DNA of 64,000 bases from Alteromonas sp. KC3. Its GTDB lineage: Bacteria; Pseudomonadota; Gammaproteobacteria; Enterobacterales; Alteromonadaceae. Positions 18,544-26,699 of the stretch are shown here, piece after piece. The number at the start of each line of letters is the position of its first letter. Position 1 is the first letter of the stretch. Location: the NCBI RefSeq assembly GCF_016756315.1, contig NZ_AP024235.1:1488001-1552000 (forward strand), written 5' to 3'. The position numbers and the translations under genes were made by a program. The notes below the pieces were generated by a model. It was not told the origin of the DNA. It did no database searches and saw only the letters and a program-made list of their open reading frames with translations.

Positions 18544-19887
18544 TTGAGTAATTGGCAAGTAGACAGTTGGAGAAATAAACCTATTCTTCAACAACCCGAG
18601 TACGACGATAAAGTAAGACTAAACGAAGTAGAGCAAACACTTAGTACGTATCCGCCACTTGTTTTTGCGGCTGAAGCACGCGAGCTTCGACGTCAGCTAG
18701 GTGAAGTAAGCTTGGGCAAAGGCTTTTTACTACAAGGCGGTGACTGCGCAGAATCGTTTGACGAGTTTAACGCACCAAAAATTCGCGACACCTTCAAAGT
18801 GTTGCTGCAAATGGCGATTGTTTTAACCTTTGCTGGTCGTTGCCCGGTGACTAAAGTGGCGCGTATGGCGGGGCAATACGCAAAACCTCGTTCATCTGAC
18901 TTTGAAACCCGCGACGGTGTGACTTTGCCAAGCTATCGCGGCGATATTATTAATAACTTTGAATTTACCGAAGCTGCACGCCGACCAGATCCAGACCGTT
19001 TACTTGAAGCCTATCATCGCAGCGCATCAACGCTTAATTTGCTGCGCGCGTTTGCACAAGGTGGTTTGGCCGACTTACACGAAGTAAACCGTTGGAACAT
19101 GGCGTTTGTAGAGAATAACCCGCTTAAAGAGCGTTATTCTGATATGGCCATGCGTATTCAAGACACCCTCGAGTTTATGGACGTTATTGGTATTAACGCG
19201 CAGACTAGCTCGACCTTACATGAAACGTCGTTATTCACGTCGCACGAAGCGCTTCTACTTAATTATGAGCAGGCGCTTACTCGTGTAGACACCTTGACAG
19301 GCAAACCTTACGATTGTTCAGCGCACATGGTGTGGATAGGTGAGCGCACGCGTCAGCTTGATCATGCGCACGTAGAATTCTTCCGCGGTATTCACAACCC
19401 CATTGGTGTGAAAGTAGGGCCAAGCATGCAAGAAGACGAGCTTATTCGTTTGATTGACGCATTGAACCCGCTTAACGACCCTGGTCGCTTAACCTTGATC
19501 ACGCGTATGGGCGCAGACAATTTGGCAGATAATCTGCCGCGCTTACTGCGCCGCGTTAAAGAAGAAGGGCGTCATGTGGTGTGGAGCTCTGATCCAATGC
19601 ACGGCAACACCTTCTCGGCATCAAGCGGCTATAAAACCCGTAACTTCGATGCTATTTTGCGTGAAATTAAGCAGTTCTTCCAAGCGCATGACGCAGAAGG
19701 CACTCATGCTGGTGGTATTCACCTTGAAATGACAGGGCAGCACGTAACCGAGTGTACAGGTGGTGCATATCAAATTAGCGATGAAGACCTGGCACAAGCG
19801 TATAAAACCCAGTGTGACCCGCGCTTAAATGCCGACCAAGTATTGGAAATGGCGTTCTTGGTGGCTGACCATCTTAGAAATGCGTAA
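18544..19887 (+). CDS. Class II 3-deoxy-7-phosphoheptulonate synthase
   Basis: DAHP synthase condenses phosphoenolpyruvate with erythrose 4-phosphate, the first step of aromatic amino acid synthesis. The 447-residue protein is of the class II (plant-like) type, with [45 protein letters not shown] and the [15 protein letters not shown] metal-binding segment. Translation starts at TTG with AGGAG eight bases upstream. It is a single gene closed by a strong terminator, and it supplies chorismate for the trp operon about 35 kb away. Confidence 0.95.
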   Translation: MSNWQVDSWRNKPILQQPEYDDKVRLNEVEQTLSTYPPLVFAAEARELRRQLGEVSLGKGFLLQGGDCAESFDEFNAPKIRDTFKVLLQMAIVLTFAGRCPVTKVARMAGQYAKPRSSDFETRDGVTLPSYRGDIINNFEFTEAARRPDPDRLLEAYHRSASTLNLLRAFAQGGLADLHEVNRWNMAFVENNPLKERYSDMAMRIQDTLEFMDVIGINAQTSSTLHETSLFTSHEALLLNYEQALTRVDTLTGKPYDCSAHMVWIGERTRQLDHAHVEFFRGIHNPIGVKVGPSMQEDELIRLIDALNPLNDPGRLTLITRMGADNLADNLPRLLRRVKEEGRHVVWSSDPMHGNTFSASSGYKTRNFDAILREIKQFFQAHDAEGTHAGGIHLEMTGQHVTECTGGAYQISDEDLAQAYKTQCDPRLNADQVLEMAFLVADHLRNA

Positions 19888-19925
19888 CGCGCTTAATTTA
19901 AAAAAGTGTATTTAGCAAAGTAAAC

Positions 19926-19956
19926 AAAAGCCCCAGCTGTTGCTGGGGCTTTTTTA
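19926..19956 (+). terminator. Intrinsic terminator after the DAHP synthase gene
   Basis: AGCCCCAGC and GCTGGGGCT form a nine-base-pair stem around TGTT, followed by six T. Classical rho-independent terminator on the plus strand; the A-run on the left could let it act on the minus strand too. Confidence 0.9.
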
Positions 19957-20014
19957 TGAAATAAGTGTTAGCTAATAGCAGTCACATCAAAAATGAATGT
20001 GCCATGCATCCACG

Positions 20015-21763
20015 CTAAGCGTGTACCAATGTTTGTGCGCTTTGCTGTGCACTGGGGTGATAAAGATATACGCGATTTCTACCTGCATGCTTACTTTGAT
20101 AAAGGGCTTCATCAGCGCAGCCATATAACTTATCAAAATTGTATCCGCACTGGGTAGAATCTGCTACGCCAAAGCTTGCGGTGACATTAAACGCTGCACC
20201 AGAGGGTGAACAATCCATAGCTTCTATGGCTTGACGACAATCCTCGGCAACGGCCATGGCCTGCTGTGCATCGCACCCCGCAAGCATAATGGCAAACTCT
20301 TCACCGCCCATACGGCCAAACTTATCGGTGGCGCGCAATAGAGGCTTAACGGCTTGTACAGCGTTGGTTAATACCCAATCGCCCACAATATGGCCGTGGT
20401 TATCGTTAACCTGCTTGAAGAAATCTAAGTCGAAAATAATAAATGCCACTGGTGTTTTAACTAACTTACGCTGTTTTAATAGCTGTTCTGACTCGGCACT
20501 AAAGTGGCTACGGTTTGCAATTTTAGTAAGTTGGTCAGTCTGCGCTTTGTGACGCAAAATAAGGTGCATACGGCGGTTTTTGTATGCCCACATTAGTGTT
20601 GCAAGGGCAAGTAGCGCCAGCATACCAGCAGTTAGCTGAGCATTAAGCTGCTCTTCTTTACCCGCACGAGCTTCAGCTTTTAATACCGCATTTTCTTTGT
20701 CGAGTAGGGCGATTTGGTTAGTTTTCTCAATAGACTCAATTTTAGCTTGTTGAATGGCAAGCTGCTTGGCCTTGGTCTCGTCAAGAAAGGCCTTTTCGGC
20801 TTCTGCGTAGAGTTTGTAGTACTTAAGCGACTCGTCAAGTTGGCCGTATTGTTCATAGGCTTCTGCGAGTGTTTTATATGCCTGAACCCTTGGTTGGCTG
20901 GCTTGCATTAGCGAGGTCTGTTCAAGAGCTTTCAGGGCTAGGCTTATGGAATATTCGGTGCTATCCAATTGCAACAATAGCGATGCGTATGATGCATAAA
21001 ACTCTGCAATTATAATTGGGTATCTACTGCTGACAAAAATTTGCTCTGAGCTTTGCAGTAACGCCGCTGCGTTATTTATATTTCCGGAGTCTACTAGGCT
21101 TTTACTTTTGAGAAGAGTTGACATACCAACAAGAATAAGCTCGTTGGCATTTTGGCACGTTTCAATGGCGCGTTCGTAATCTTCTATTGTCTCTATGAGG
21201 CCTAACTTGTGTTCGGCTTCGAGTAATGTGCTTCTGTATATGCACTGCTGCCTGAGATCTAAATCTGTAAAATCTACTTGTCTAATAATTTTGCGAGATG
21301 ATTGGTTGTCGTCTGCAAGGTTATAAAATATTGCCAAAACAAAGTTTGCGTTTAGCCTTACTTTATCTGATGCTGAATTTATTATTGAAAACAACTCTTC
21401 AGCTTCGATATACCCTGTGTGAAAGTCCCTGGATATACCTCGGTAGTTCACGATAGACATTAAAGTTATTACTTTAAGGTCAAGATCTTGCGTATTGTTA
21501 TAGGCGTTATAGTAATGACTTACAGCTAGCTTCGGCTTACCTTTAAACCCATATAAGTAGCCAGTGAGGTATTCTAAGTGATTGAATTGCTCTCGAGACA
21601 ATTGGCTTGCTCGAGAGCGAATATCGTCAACAGTTGCTTCAAACGCTTCTATATCACTACTTTTTACTCTGTTTGCTATATCAAACAAATTTTCTATTTC
21701 ATCATTCGCAAATGCGGTCGAAGAACATGTAAAGATAAATGCCAATAAAAGAAGCAACTTCAT
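20015..21763 (-). CDS. Periplasmic TPR sensor diguanylate cyclase (GGDEF)
   Basis: A 582-residue membrane-bound diguanylate cyclase. It starts with a signal peptide (MKLLLLLAFIFTCSSTAFA), followed by about 300 residues of TPR-like helical repeats facing the periplasm, a coiled coil (about 335-375), one membrane helix (about 378-396) and a cytoplasmic GGDEF domain with the active-site motif GGEEF in FGRMGGEEFAIML, which is competent for c-di-GMP synthesis. No EAL domain. It begins only 17 bases after the stop of the 70-residue peptide gene, with AGGG before its ATG, so the two are co-transcribed. The TPR domain may sense a peptide or protein; linking it to the cluster product is inference. Confidence 0.88.
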   Translation of the reverse strand: MKLLLLLAFIFTCSSTAFANDEIENLFDIANRVKSSDIEAFEATVDDIRSRASQLSREQFNHLEYLTGYLYGFKGKPKLAVSHYYNAYNNTQDLDLKVITLMSIVNYRGISRDFHTGYIEAEELFSIINSASDKVRLNANFVLAIFYNLADDNQSSRKIIRQVDFTDLDLRQQCIYRSTLLEAEHKLGLIETIEDYERAIETCQNANELILVGMSTLLKSKSLVDSGNINNAAALLQSSEQIFVSSRYPIIIAEFYASYASLLLQLDSTEYSISLALKALEQTSLMQASQPRVQAYKTLAEAYEQYGQLDESLKYYKLYAEAEKAFLDETKAKQLAIQQAKIESIEKTNQIALLDKENAVLKAEARAGKEEQLNAQLTAGMLALLALATLMWAYKNRRMHLILRHKAQTDQLTKIANRSHFSAESEQLLKQRKLVKTPVAFIIFDLDFFKQVNDNHGHIVGDWVLTNAVQAVKPLLRATDKFGRMGGEEFAIMLAGCDAQQAMAVAEDCRQAIEAMDCSPSGAAFNVTASFGVADSTQCGYNFDKLYGCADEALYQSKHAGRNRVYLYHPSAQQSAQTLVHA

Positions 21764-21780
21764 GGATGGTTACCCTGACG

Positions 21781-21993
21781 TTATTGAAGTTTTATTTCTT
21801 TTTTATCTTCAGTTTCTTCGCCATCCTTGTCTTTATCCTTGTTATCTTCTCCATCCTCTTCTGCAGGGACCATAAAACACCACATTTTTTCGTTTTGCTC
21901 ACCGATTTGATCCAATATTGCGCTAGCGATTTGCTTATTTGCCTGTAAATCAGCATTTGCACCAAGTTGTTCCAATAATTGTACTGCGCTCAT
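21781..21993 (-). CDS. Candidate split-borosin precursor peptide
   Basis: A 70-residue peptide. Residues 1-36 look like a compact amphipathic helical domain (SAVQLLEQLGANADLQ), residues 37-44 are a hydrophobic patch MWCFMVPA, and residues 45-70 are a Glu/Asp/Lys-rich tail. This order, helical binding domain then hydrophobic core, is what split borosin precursors have. A ribosome binding site (AAGGAAA) precedes the ATG. It lies 133 bases after the GNAT gene and 17 before the GGDEF gene, on the strand of the borosin-type methyltransferase two genes upstream. Coding status is fairly sure; the precursor role is inference from context and architecture. Residues 38-42 (WCFMV) would be the likely methylation zone. 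Confidence 0.7.
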   Translation of the reverse strand: MSAVQLLEQLGANADLQANKQIASAILDQIGEQNEKMWCFMVPAEEDGEDNKDKDKDGEETEDKKEIKLQ

Positions 21994-22032
21994 AATTTTT
22001 CCTTTTTTTTATAGATAACAAAAAACCAACAT

Positions 22033-22041
22033 ACTATACCA
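22033..22041 (-). promoter_or_regulatory. Possible extended -10 promoter of the peptide gene
   Basis: On the minus strand TGGTATAGT forms an extended -10 box about 40 bases before the peptide start, in the 133-base gap after the GNAT gene. No good -35 accompanies it. A private promoter would allow high expression of a precursor peptide. Confidence 0.3.
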
Positions 22042-22126
22042 ATACTTTACAGTGTATTGTGTAACTTATTACGTATTTATATACATATCTTGAAATGAAC
22101 ACTACCGTTAAACTGACGGCTTTTTA

Positions 22127-22669
22127 CTAGGTTTGTTGAGTTAGTGTAGGCTGAACTAATCTTTGCCAATCATCACGGTAAATTGAGCAGTCGCTAGGTG
22201 ACTCTTTTTCTTTTGGCAAAAATGTAGTGAAACCAAGTTTTTTTACGAATTTGGCAACGGGAATATTTGTTGTATTAAATTGAGCATAAATGTGATCAAG
22301 ATGATAAATATGAAAGCCCACATCTAGCATTGCACCAACAGCTTCGAAAGCGAACTGCTTTCCGTTTGCAGTAGGGTGGAGCATAATTCCTGCCTCTGCA
22401 CTTTTGCTTCCCGCTGTTTTCCAATTTAACATTTGAATGCCAACTGGTCTGCCTGTGATTCTTTCGCTGATTAGCCATACACATAACTTCAGAACACTTC
22501 CATTGTGCGCCTTTACCGCCGCCACCATTGACCGTTCCGATTTTTCTTTAGAAAAAGACGTTGCAATTTCGCGCATTACTTTTGGGTCTTGATAAAGCGA
22601 GGCGGCAAACGCCACATCTTGCTCTTCTAGCAGTCTATGGCTTAAACGCTCGGTGTAAAAAGCGGTCAT
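22127..22669 (-). CDS. RimJ/RimL-type GNAT acetyltransferase
   Basis: A 180-residue N-acetyltransferase of the RimJ/RimL group (acetyltransf_3 type): TERLSHRLLEEQDVAF at the start, the beta-bulge region ITGRPVGIQMLNWK, an acetyl-CoA loop (TANGKQFAFEAVGAML, with a less canonical Gly pattern), and NIPVAKFVKKLGF near the end. Family members acetylate N-terminal or small-molecule amines. It overlaps the methyltransferase gene by four bases (ATGA), so the two are made together. In a RiPP cluster it could be a tailoring or self-resistance enzyme (inference). Confidence 0.85.
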   Translation of the reverse strand: MTAFYTERLSHRLLEEQDVAFAASLYQDPKVMREIATSFSKEKSERSMVAAVKAHNGSVLKLCVWLISERITGRPVGIQMLNWKTAGSKSAEAGIMLHPTANGKQFAFEAVGAMLDVGFHIYHLDHIYAQFNTTNIPVAKFVKKLGFTTFLPKEKESPSDCSIYRDDWQRLVQPTLTQQT

Positions 22670-23484
22670 TGGCCATTCTGCTCGTCTAATTCTGCCAAGC
22701 GAGCCAGTACTTTGTGGTTGCGCTGCATTTTTTTAGCAGGTGGAATGGCCATAGTGGTGTGTTGATTAACCACAACCTTATCGAAGTCGCTTAACGCAAT
22801 CCAATCCATACGAGTTTCGTCAATGGGTAAGGTTTTGGCTTCGTACAGCGCAACTTTATGATCGCTTGGGTATATTTCTAAAAGCAGCTCTTTAAGCACA
22901 GTTCTGTATACGTTTGTAGTTTCAAAGCGGGCGGCGCTTCTATCGCCAGCAATGCCTACTTGCCATAAAATAAGGTACGCCGCAGGGTCAATGTTTCGTT
23001 CGTAAAACATAAATTGCGACGCTTCAAAGTGTTGGCAACCTGTTTTGCCTGGGTCTATGCCCAAATCGGCATAGAGGCAGTCTTCTGCTGACACACCGGC
23101 TTCCATATGGGCGTCAAACCCTTCGCTACGTGCAACCTCTATTACCTTATGCGGTGCCCATGCAAACACGCCGGGGTGGCCGTAAAAAGCGCCAACCACT
23201 TTTTTCCCTGCGCGTACTTCAACCATCATGGCTTCTACCATTTCTTTATAAGTATCGCGACGGTCTTTGCCTTCGGCATACAAGGTTTGCAGGCTACGCA
23301 CGTCGCTGTTCATCTCTTTTACCCACAGTTCGGTAAAGTGGTTAGACATGCTGCAAAACACCACATCGGCTTGTTCAATGTAACTACGACTAAGCGGGCA
23401 AATGTGTGACCCCAAGGTCATGCCCACGCCAACGCATACAATGCTGCCTTGTTGTGCTGTTGATTTTGCTTGCGATGCGCTCAT
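22666..23484 (-). CDS. Borosin-type peptide alpha-N-methyltransferase (tetrapyrrole methylase fold)
   Basis: A 272-residue SAM methyltransferase of the tetrapyrrole-methylase fold. It matches borosin backbone N-methyltransferases, such as fungal OphMA, far better than cobalamin or sirohaem methylases: FYGHPGVFAWAPH at about 100-112, SEGF, AGVSAEDCLYADLGIDP and GCQHFEASQFM. Tyr69, Arg75 and Tyr79 (LYAEGKDRRDTY) fall at the spacing of OphMA Tyr66, Arg72 and Tyr76; the Tyr63 equivalent is Gln66. OphMA carries its own core peptide; this protein ends shortly after the catalytic domain, so it is a split type that must act on a separate precursor. AAGGAAT precedes the ATG. One base separates it from the protease gene; it overlaps the GNAT gene. 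Confidence 0.88.
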   Translation of the reverse strand: MSASQAKSTAQQGSIVCVGVGMTLGSHICPLSRSYIEQADVVFCSMSNHFTELWVKEMNSDVRSLQTLYAEGKDRRDTYKEMVEAMMVEVRAGKKVVGAFYGHPGVFAWAPHKVIEVARSEGFDAHMEAGVSAEDCLYADLGIDPGKTGCQHFEASQFMFYERNIDPAAYLILWQVGIAGDRSAARFETTNVYRTVLKELLLEIYPSDHKVALYEAKTLPIDETRMDWIALSDFDKVVVNQHTTMAIPPAKKMQRNHKVLARLAELDEQNGQ

Positions 23485-23485
23485 G

Positions 23486-24799
23486 TTATTCCTTGGTGCT
23501 GTTTGATTCGGTGTGGGCGTGAAAAAGCCGACTGCTTTCTAAATGCAGGGCGTCGCTTAATGTGGCCTTTGTGGCAAATTGAACCACGCCTTTGTCACCA
23601 TTTTCTCGGTCAAAAATGGTGTAGTAGTTATTAAGTAGGGGCAACCCCAGAATACTTTGATTTGGCCAATTAGGCGTGCTTAGTATTTTAAACGACGCAA
23701 GCTCGGGTTCTGGTGCGTGTATTTGCCAGTAGTATTCAGGGGAAATGCAAAGGCAAATATCGGTGTCTTCACCTTCAAGGTGCAAATAAATGTTCGGCCA
23801 GTCGTTCAGGTTTACCTTATTTGCATCAATGCCTTTTTCAGTACCATCAAAGGTCATGAAGGGAGTGAGTAACTCGGTAAACTGAGCGTTATGGCTGGCA
23901 AAATCGTCCATTAGCTGTTTATACAGCGAGGGTGGAAACATCACCATCGACGCGCCGCTGTCTACAATGCCATTGGTACAATAGCCTTTCACTTCATTTT
24001 CTTTTAACGCAGGCGCGCTGCGCTTGGGCTGGCCGTCTATTTGCACCGCTTTTACGTTTACATTGTAGTATTTGTCGTGAAGCACTTTCGCCGTGTGAAT
24101 AGGCGGCTTATACAAATCGGCGTGAATGTGCGGTTTGCCAAGTACCAATAAGCCATGGTTGGCTTTGCTGGCCTGTAGCTTTCGAACAGGGCAGTGGCTG
24201 TTGGTTTGGAAAATACTAGAACGGTGCGTGAGTAGCGCAAACTGATTAGCGACAACACCTTGCGCTTCTAGTTGGGTAAAATAAGGCACCAGTGCTTTTC
24301 TGGGGTACTGGTGCAACCATTTACGATAATCTCGCACGCTGTCATCGGTTTGACTCATGGTATACGGGTACGTGACTTCTGGGCTGACGTCACGGGTTTG
24401 CAAAAATGACGTTAAGTCATACGCCGTATTCAGCCCGTCATAGGCAAGACCTAAAATACCGTCTGCCTGTGCAAAGCTCTGGCTTTCTTCTTTCGCCGTC
24501 ACGGCAACGTGCACATTGTCTAAGTGAATACTTAGCCCTAACCCGTGAAAAGACACGCGGGTATTAACCACTGGCCCATACCATCCGCCCATGCCGTAGC
24601 AGACATCTTGTTCATAAGATGTTGGCGTTAAAGCGGTATCTTTCTCTGGCTGGTAGCTACCGTTGTGTACCACAAGCGTGCTACTGCCGGTATCTAGCAC
24701 TAAATTAACGGGGTGCTGATGCTTTCCTAGCTTTACATGGGCGCAATAGCCGCCTTTAGCGTAAACGTTGGTAAGCGGGATTCGAAGTGAGCGAGTCAA
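23486..24799 (-). CDS. Pepsin-like (family A1) aspartic protease
   Basis: A two-lobed pepsin-family protease, rare in bacteria. Both catalytic motifs are present: LVLDTGSSTLVV (Asp36) and GIVDSGASMVMF (Asp280), with the family strings ADGILGLAYDGL and SILGLPLLNNYYTIFDREN. I start at the TTG at 24799, which has AGGAAG six bases upstream, giving 437 residues with no signal peptide or pro-segment; an upstream in-frame TTG at 24928 has no ribosome binding site and would overlap the divergent gene's region. A cytoplasmic location fits cutting a leader from a modified peptide. It is the first gene of the cluster, one base before the methyltransferase gene. Confidence 0.87.
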   Translation of the reverse strand: MTRSLRIPLTNVYAKGGYCAHVKLGKHQHPVNLVLDTGSSTLVVHNGSYQPEKDTALTPTSYEQDVCYGMGGWYGPVVNTRVSFHGLGLSIHLDNVHVAVTAKEESQSFAQADGILGLAYDGLNTAYDLTSFLQTRDVSPEVTYPYTMSQTDDSVRDYRKWLHQYPRKALVPYFTQLEAQGVVANQFALLTHRSSIFQTNSHCPVRKLQASKANHGLLVLGKPHIHADLYKPPIHTAKVLHDKYYNVNVKAVQIDGQPKRSAPALKENEVKGYCTNGIVDSGASMVMFPPSLYKQLMDDFASHNAQFTELLTPFMTFDGTEKGIDANKVNLNDWPNIYLHLEGEDTDICLCISPEYYWQIHAPEPELASFKILSTPNWPNQSILGLPLLNNYYTIFDRENGDKGVVQFATKATLSDALHLESSRLFHAHTESNSTKE

Positions 24800-24995
24800 A
24801 CTAGACTTCCTAACTAGTTCATTAACAAAGAAAACCGTATCAAGTAGAAGCGCTTGAAGCAAGATTTTTATGGTCTGAGTACTGATGCGTACGCTTGCAT
24901 ATTTTGGCGGGCAGGCGGGTTTTACCAAAATTTTACGCGTTTCTAAAACATCAGCTTGGTATGCTGTAGAGGTTGAATCAAATTTTAGTGAAGCA

Positions 24996-25988
24996 ATGAA
25001 TCAAATAAAGCTAGCGGCATACACAATTTTAATTATGACTGTCGCAATTTGCATTTGTGTCGCGTTAAGTAAGTGGTTTTTGCCGCTAGGTGGCATATTG
25101 CTTATATTGCAATTGGGCTGTGCAATAGCAGCATTAACCACGTCTCGCGCGGGCGGTGTGGCAGCTGGCGTCATTGGGGCGCTAAGCTTTAACTATTTGT
25201 TTACCGCACCGTTATTTACATTTCAGATAGACAAAGTAGAAGACACCGTTAATTTTGTCGTGTTCATGCTTGTTGCGCTACTTACTAGCGAGTTGGCCGT
25301 GTATGTCAGAAAGCAGCAGCGTGCGCTTGAAGTTGCCAATACACAAACTACTATACTGCGCTCGGTATCACATGATCTTCGTACTCCTTTGTCTGCCATT
25401 ATTGGCTCTGTAGAAACCCTTCTTACTTATCAAAATAAACTTAATGACAGCGAGAGGCAGGCGCTACAGCAGGGCGTTCACAGCGAAGCAAAGCGACTTT
25501 ATGTTTACATCGAGAACCTGCTTCAAGCGACCAAAATTGAGCACGACGCGCTTACCATCAATCTGTCAAAAACATCATTGGTTACTTTTTTACAAAAGCT
25601 GGAAGCCAGAGTGAATAATTCTCGCTTGGTGATAAAAAATTTGTCTTCGCATCAAATTATTACTTTGTCTGAATCTCTTTTTGAACAAGCACTGTATAAC
25701 GTAATTGATAACGCACTTAAGTTTAGCGAACGCACAGTGACGGTAAGAGTAAGCAATATTGGCGACAACATTCAATTTCAAGTATTTGACGAAGGCGTTG
25801 GATTTAGTGACGCAAAACTCGACGCGCCGTTTGCACTTTTTAAATCTACGCGTCAGCGAGACAGCGGCAAAGGTGGCATTGGGTTAGGGCTAAGCGTTAG
25901 CAAGGGTATTGTTGATGCGCACAACGGCACCATCACGGTTAGCAACGAGAAAGTGGGTTGCTGCGTCACCTTAGTTATCCCTTATTAA
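24996..25988 (+). CDS. KdpD-like sensor histidine kinase lacking the KdpD N-terminus
   Basis: A 330-residue kinase with four membrane helices of the KdpD transmembrane type (DUF4118; about 5-115), then a dimerisation domain with phosphoacceptor His in SVSHDLRTPLSAI, and an ATPase domain with the N box YNVIDNALKF, G1 FDEGVGF and G2 GKGGIGLGLS. The 400-residue cytoplasmic N-terminal half of KdpD (turgor/K+ and UspA-like domains) is absent. I chose the ATG at 24996; an upstream in-frame start at 24885 would run into the divergent protease region. It overlaps nothing and is followed 11 bases later by its response regulator and the potassium transporter genes. Confidence 0.88.
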   Translation: MNQIKLAAYTILIMTVAICICVALSKWFLPLGGILLILQLGCAIAALTTSRAGGVAAGVIGALSFNYLFTAPLFTFQIDKVEDTVNFVVFMLVALLTSELAVYVRKQQRALEVANTQTTILRSVSHDLRTPLSAIIGSVETLLTYQNKLNDSERQALQQGVHSEAKRLYVYIENLLQATKIEHDALTINLSKTSLVTFLQKLEARVNNSRLVIKNLSSHQIITLSESLFEQALYNVIDNALKFSERTVTVRVSNIGDNIQFQVFDEGVGFSDAKLDAPFALFKSTRQRDSGKGGIGLGLSVSKGIVDAHNGTITVSNEKVGCCVTLVIPY

Positions 25989-25999
25989 TCAGTGGCTGT

Positions 26000-26686
26000 A
26001 TGACTAATAGTATTTTAGTAATTGAAGACGAGGCAAACATTCGCCAAATGCTAAGTATTGCGTTGAGGGCCGAAGGGTACGACTGCCTTGAAGCGCCTAC
26101 CGTGGCAAAGGGCATTAGCATTTTCACTAAACAGGCCCCCGATTTGGTCATTCTTGATTTGGGCTTGCCTGATGGTGAAGGTGCCGACGTGTTATCCCGC
26201 ATACGTCAAACCAGTAGAGTTCCCGTGCTGGTACTTTCCGCGCGAGATCAAGAAGTGGACAAGGTTCAGCTTCTTTCACAAGGTGCCAACGATTATGTTA
26301 GCAAGCCATTTGGAATAAAAGAGCTGGTGGTAAGAGTTAAAGTGTTGCTGCGAGACTTTAACCCGGTTATTGCACCTGCTTCACCACAACGCGTATTGGG
26401 CGCGGTCACGCTGTCTGTCGATGAGCGAATGCTAACGGTAGAGGGCAATAATATTTCCCTAGCACCAAAAGAAGTGCAGCTTCTTGATGAGTTGACCAAG
26501 CAGCCTGGCGAATATATTAGCCAGCAAGAGCTTATACGTAGAATTTGGGGGCATCATCATAGCGAAGACAGCCATTACATCAGGGTGCTGGTGCGTCAGT
26601 TACGTAAGAAACTTGACGATTACGGCTGCAGTTCATCATTTATAGAAAATATGCCCAAGAAAGGGTACCGGTTTTCTCATTCGTAA
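26000..26686 (+). CDS. KdpE-like OmpR-family response regulator
   Basis: A 228-residue regulator: receiver domain (ILVIEDEANIRQM at the start, phosphoacceptor Asp in LVILDLGLPDGEG, Lys in VSKPFG) and a C-terminal winged helix (YISQQELIRRIWG, SHYIRVLVRQLRKKL, GYRFSHS). Closest in type to KdpE. The ATG at 26000 begins at the expected first beta strand; an upstream in-frame ATG would overlap the kinase gene and add 14 unrelated residues. Thirteen bases separate it from the potassium uptake genes, so those are its likely target. Confidence 0.9.
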   Translation: MTNSILVIEDEANIRQMLSIALRAEGYDCLEAPTVAKGISIFTKQAPDLVILDLGLPDGEGADVLSRIRQTSRVPVLVLSARDQEVDKVQLLSQGANDYVSKPFGIKELVVRVKVLLRDFNPVIAPASPQRVLGAVTLSVDERMLTVEGNNISLAPKEVQLLDELTKQPGEYISQQELIRRIWGHHHSEDSHYIRVLVRQLRKKLDDYGCSSSFIENMPKKGYRFSHS

Positions 26687-26699
26687 TAGAGGTTGGTAA

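Noticed and set aside
22100..22126. A terminator between the GNAT and peptide genes
   Set aside because: Only a four- or five-base stem (GCCGT/ACGGT) with no U tract; not enough to separate the transcripts.
24800..24928. A longer N-terminus for the pepsin-like protease
   Set aside because: The upstream TTG at 24928 has no ribosome binding site and the extra residues form no clear signal peptide, while TTG 24799 has AGGAAG at good spacing.
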